A stretch of DNA of 64,000 nt from Aphelocoma coerulescens (taxonomy: Eukaryota; Chordata; Aves; Passeriformes; Corvidae): NCBI RefSeq assembly GCF_041296385.1, contig NW_027183525.1:124001-188000 (forward strand). Reading direction: 5' to 3'. The translations under genes and the position numbers were made by a program. The number at the start of each line of letters is the position of its first letter. Within the stretch, counting starts at the first letter, position 1. Shown piece by piece: positions 60,561-64,000 of this stretch. The notes below the pieces were generated by a model that was given only the letters and a program-made list of their open reading frames with translations, was not told the origin of the DNA and did no database searches.

Positions 60561-62828
60561 CGTCAGCTTCGCCAGCATCCCCACGGTCTGCAGAGCTCCC
60601 CGAGCTTCTGTGGTGTCACAGTGGAGGCAGGGTTGCATCAGGTTCCATAGCATCAGCACGGTCTCCAGGGCTCCCAGAGGTTCTGTGGTGTCACAGTGGA
60701 GGCAGGGTTGCATCAGGTTCCATAGCATCACCACGGTCTCCAGGGCTCCCTGAGCTTCTGTGGTGTCACAGTGGAGGCAGGGTTGCATCAGGTTCCATAG
60801 CATCAGCACGGTCTCCAGGGCTCCCAGAGGTTCTGTGGTGTCACAGAGGAGGCAGGGTTGCATCAGGTTCCATAGCATCACCACGGTCTCCAGGGCTCCA
60901 AGAGCTTCTGTGGTGTCACAGAGGAGGCAGGGTTGCATCAGGTTCAATAGCATCAGCACGGTCTCCAGGGCTCCCCTGAGCTTCTGTGGTGGTGTCACAG
61001 AGGAGCCAGGCTTCCTCGTAGTTCCCCAGCATCACAAAGGCTCTCCTGGGAGCCACGGGTCACAAAGCACCGTGGGCTCTGTGCAGCCCCGCTGTGTCAC
61101 AATGGCCGCTGGCTTCCACGAGCCCCCGCAGTGTCCCAGTGGGCCCCGTGGCTTTAGGAGTGGGTGGCTGGGAGTTGGTGCCAGCGGCTGGGGGAGCAGC
61201 AGCAGGGACTGTGTGTGGACAGTGCCATGGCCACTTGTGTGGCCACTGGTGTCTCTGTGCCAGGCACAGCCGTGGTGTGTAACACCGGCTCTGGGTCCTT
61301 TGGCTGTGCAGGTGGCAGTCACGGCCTGGAGCAGGGCTGCTCCCGGGGGACAGCCTGGGGCAGGAGGCTGCTGGAGATTCATTCCCCACACTCCTTGTCA
61401 TGAGGTGCTCAGAGTGATTGGAAAGGCTGTTGGCAGCAGGCAGTTCTCTGGGTTCAAGCTGTGGAGCTGTCAGCGGGAATGCAAAGGCCAAGCTGGTGAG
61501 CCTTTTGTCCTGGTGCCTTTAGTGTGTGAGCAGTCCCTGGTGCCGTTGTCTTTGGATCCTGAGTGTGGGAGAGGCAAGGCTTAGGATGGTGCGTAGAGCT
61601 GAGAAGGAAAGTGCCGAGAGCAGCGTGTGTGCTGCTGCTTTGAGGGGTGCAGTTGAAGTTGTAGGCAGCAAGAGCTTTCTCAGCTGGCCCTTTTGTGAGC
61701 TCTGCTTTTGCCAGATGACTTCCATCTTACCCTCTTACCATCTTAGCCTCTCATTTTTGCATATCCCAAACCCCCTTCCAAACATCCAGCAGCTGCTTGT
61801 AAAGAAGAAGTCCTAGAACAAAAAGCCAGTGCTGCCTTTCATAGCCCCTTTGCTGTCTATGAAGTAGAGGAAAGAAGCTAGTGAGACGCACTTTCTTTCT
61901 CAACTCCATAGAGCGCATCCTTCTCTCAAGGTGGCAGAGTCCTTGGCGGAAGTGAAGCATCTGCAGCTGCAGTTCAGACTGAGAGATGTGCCAGGACAGG
62001 AAACATTTGCTGACCTTCCCTGTTCCCTGTGCAACATGATTCTCGCATCCCAGTCACTTTCACATACCTTCGGTATCCCTGAGTCCAAGCAGCTAAAGCT
62101 CACAGAGACAGAAGTGTCAGGAAGGAAAACGTTGCAAAAGCACCCCCTTCTCTTATCAGCATATAAATTGTGCACAACAGGCTGCGGCACCGAACCTTCC
62201 TTCTCAGATAGACATGCCATCACACTTTTCACTCTTGCAGCTCGGTTGAAAAGCTCCAGCAGCTGCTCCCGCAATAGCAAAAGGTTCTAGAAGTGAAAGC
62301 CAGTTTGGGGCTGCACCTTCTCCTTGCCGCATGTAAGCCACACCAAACTCCCTGATGCACTCTGTCCTCCCCTTCTCAAAGGAGTAGACGGTGGCATCAG
62401 GACACACCTGTGTCCCAGCAGCTGGGTGCCCAGCCGGGAGCAGGAGCAGGGCTGGGGCTGCTCCCAAAGTTGCCCCGCCCCAATGCCAGAGCCGGACATA
62501 TGCTGAGGGGGGGCTGGATCAGGCTTTATTGTCCAGCTGCATGCCAGGAGTGAGCACAAAATCTACCTGCATTCTCTGCAGCATGCCATCCTGGAGCAGA
62601 GCCATTGCCAAAGGAAGCCGTGAGCCCGTGCCAAGCCAGTGCCGGAGTGGGATCCTAGCAGCACCTGTGGAAGCCGGGAGAGAGGAGCCCACCTGGAGCA
62701 GGTTCGTGCAGGATTAATCATCCCGTGGCTTCCCACCAGGGTCCTGTTGCTTCCAAAAGGCCCCACAGTGTCACTGTGGCCCCTCGGTTCCACCAGGTTC
62801 CATAGCGTCACTGTGGTGCCCAGGGTTC
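60561..62828 (+). repeat. Monomer U28 (2268 bp, 5 copies), repeat of U5
   Basis: Minisatellite 60606-60981. It has the U5 combination: ACCACGG in copy 2, no ACGTTCC in copy 3, CTTCCTCGTAG, then the ACGTTGC allele near 62131. AATAAA (minus) at 62525-62530. Confidence 0.95.
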
Positions 62829-64000
62829 CGTCAGCTTCGCCAGCATCCCCACGGTCTGCAGAGCTCCCCGAGCTTCTGTGGTGTCACAGTGGAGGCAGGG
62901 TTGCATCAGGTTCCATAGCATCAGCACGGTCTCCAGGGCTCCCAGAGGTTCTGTGGTGTCACAGAGGAGGCAGGGTTGCATCAGGTTCCATAGCATCAGC
63001 ACGGTCTCCAGGGCTCCAAGAGCTTCTGTGGTGTCACAGAGGAGGCAGGGTTGCATCAGGTTCAATAGCATCAGCACGGTCTCCAGGGCTCCCCTGAGCT
63101 TCTGTGGTGGTGTCACAGAGGAGGCAGGCTTCCTTGTAGTTCCCCAGCATCACAAAGGCTCTCCTGGGAGCCACGGGTCACAAAGCACCGTGGGCTCTGT
63201 GCAGCCCCGCTGTGTCACAATGGCCGCTGGCTTCCACGAGCCCCCGCAGTGTCCCAGTGGGCCCCGTGGCTTTAGGAGTGGGTGGCTGGGAGTTGGTGCC
63301 AGCGGCTGGGGGAGCAGCAGCAGGGACTGTGTGTGGACAGTGCCATGGCCACTTGTGTGGCCACTGGTGTCTCTGTGCCAGGCACAGCCGTGGTGTGTAA
63401 CACCGGCTCTGGGTCCTTTGGCTGTGCAGGTGGCAGTCACGGCCTGGAGCAGGGCTGCTCCCGGGGGACAGCCTGGGGCAGGAGGCTGCTGGAGATTCAT
63501 TCCCCACACTCCTTGTCATGAGGTGCTCAGAGTGATTGGAAAGGCTGTTGGCAGCAGGCAGTTCTCTGGGTTCAAGCTGTGGAGCTGTCAGCGGGAATGC
63601 AAAGGCCAAGCTGGTGAGCCTTTTGTCCTGGTGCCTTTAGTGTGTGAGCAGTCCCTGGTGCCGTTGTCTTTGGATCCTGAGTGTGGGAGAGGCAAGGCTT
63701 AGGATGGTGCGTAGAGCTGAGAAGGAAAGTGCCGAGAGCAGCATGTGTGCTGCTGCTTTGAGGGGTGCAGTTGAAGTTGTAGGCAGCAAGAGCTTTCTCA
63801 GCTGGCCCTTTTGTGAGCTCTGCTTTTGCCAGATGACTTCCATCTTACCCTCTTACCATCTTAGCCTCTCATTTTTGCATATCCCAAACCCCCTTCCAAA
63901 CATCCAGCAGCTGCTTGTAAAGAAGAAGTCCTAGAACAAAAAGCCAGTGCTGCCTTTCATAGCCCCTTTGCTGTCTATGAAGTAGAGGAAAGAAGCTAGT
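62829..64000 (+). repeat. Monomer U29, partial (1172 bp, 3 copies), repeat of U6
   Basis: Minisatellite 62874-63099 with three copies. It has the U6-only GAGGAGGCAGGCTTCC junction and GCAGCATGTG. G63212 is the one noticed difference from U6. The window edge cuts the unit, so its length is not seen. By structure it should be of the 2,118-bp class. Confidence 0.95.

Larger units (their letters stand above)
1..64000 (+). repeat. Macrosatellite array, 29 head-to-tail monomers of about 2.2 kb
   Basis: The same sequence recurs without interruption from the first to the last base. A fixed internal landmark (the GTGGCAGAGTCCTTGG segment) sits at about 1296, 3564, 5832, 8100, 10368, 12486 and so on to 61931. 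Its spacing is 2268, 2193, 2192 or 2118 bp. All units have the same orientation, and no unique sequence, transposon or gap was seen between them. The array runs off both ends of the window, so its true size is unknown. Outside the nested minisatellite, neighbouring units differ at only a few positions, which indicates strong homogenisation. I do not recognise the family. Confidence 0.98.
51564..64000 (+). repeat. Duplicated block, copy B (U24-U28 and partial U29)
   Basis: Copy B of 1-12437, at a constant offset of 51,563 bp. It contains the same private markers: T in the GGCCCTGTGG segment of U24, G at 53163, A at 53835 in U25, CTTCCTCGTAG in U25-U28, and the three-copy minisatellite in U29. 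The window ends inside the block, so its right edge is unknown. Confidence 0.93.

Noticed and set aside
1..64000. Endogenous retrovirus or LINE/SINE as the origin of the unit
   Set aside because: No terminal repeats, primer-binding site, reverse transcriptase or integrase motifs, poly(A) tail or CR1-type 3' end were seen in the monomer.
1..64000. Ribosomal DNA or histone-type tandem gene array
   Set aside because: No rRNA, 5S, tRNA, snRNA or histone sequence was recognised, and the 2.2-kb unit lacks any conserved gene.

Overview
The whole 64 kb window is one head-to-tail tandem array (a macrosatellite) with no unique flanking sequence at either end. I could divide it into 29 monomers in the same orientation: 28 complete (U1-U28) and the first 1,172 bp of a 29th (U29). 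Monomer length takes almost only three values: 2,268 bp (19 complete units), 2,193 bp (6) and 2,118 bp (1, plus partial U29, which has the same short structure). One unit has 2,192 bp because it is a 2,193-bp unit with a single-base deletion, and U24 repeats U1. The 75-bp steps come from a minisatellite nested in each monomer, with five, four or three full copies. Outside it the monomers are nearly identical.

Layout of a monomer, using U1: positions 1-45 are a degenerate lead-in; 46-346 hold the 75-bp minisatellite; 347-about 470 hold degenerate minisatellite-like sequence; about 470-2080 are complex sequence with a GC box/CCAAT pair and an AATAAA hexamer, both on the minus strand; about 2080-2193 hold a short palindrome and further decayed minisatellite copies that lead into the next unit.

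The monomers are not a random mixture. U24-U29 repeat the variants, lengths and order of U1-U6 at a constant offset of 51,563 bp, over 12,437 bp, with one difference noticed by eye. This points to a higher-order repeat of 23 monomers (51.6 kb) or a very recent large duplication. Smaller-scale homogenisation is also visible: U16/U18 twins, shared blocks in U11-U12 and U13-U14, a shared variant in U18-U20, and the chimeric unit U17.

The organism is almost certainly a vertebrate: GC-rich non-coding texture, CpG-transition variants that imply germline methylation, and GC-box/CCAAT and AATAAA signals. I favour a bird (GC-rich, microchromosome-like sequence, no primate or rodent interspersed repeats seen), but this is a weak inference and I do not recognise the satellite family.

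I find no gene I can defend. Long open frames exist because the 75-bp minisatellite is a multiple of three and lacks stops in several frames on both strands. The longest frames that I checked start at GTG or TTG rather than ATG, and variants in the main plus-strand frame are mostly amino-acid changing. The only frame with a faint coding hint is a Cys-rich minus-strand frame of about 106 codons from ATG.
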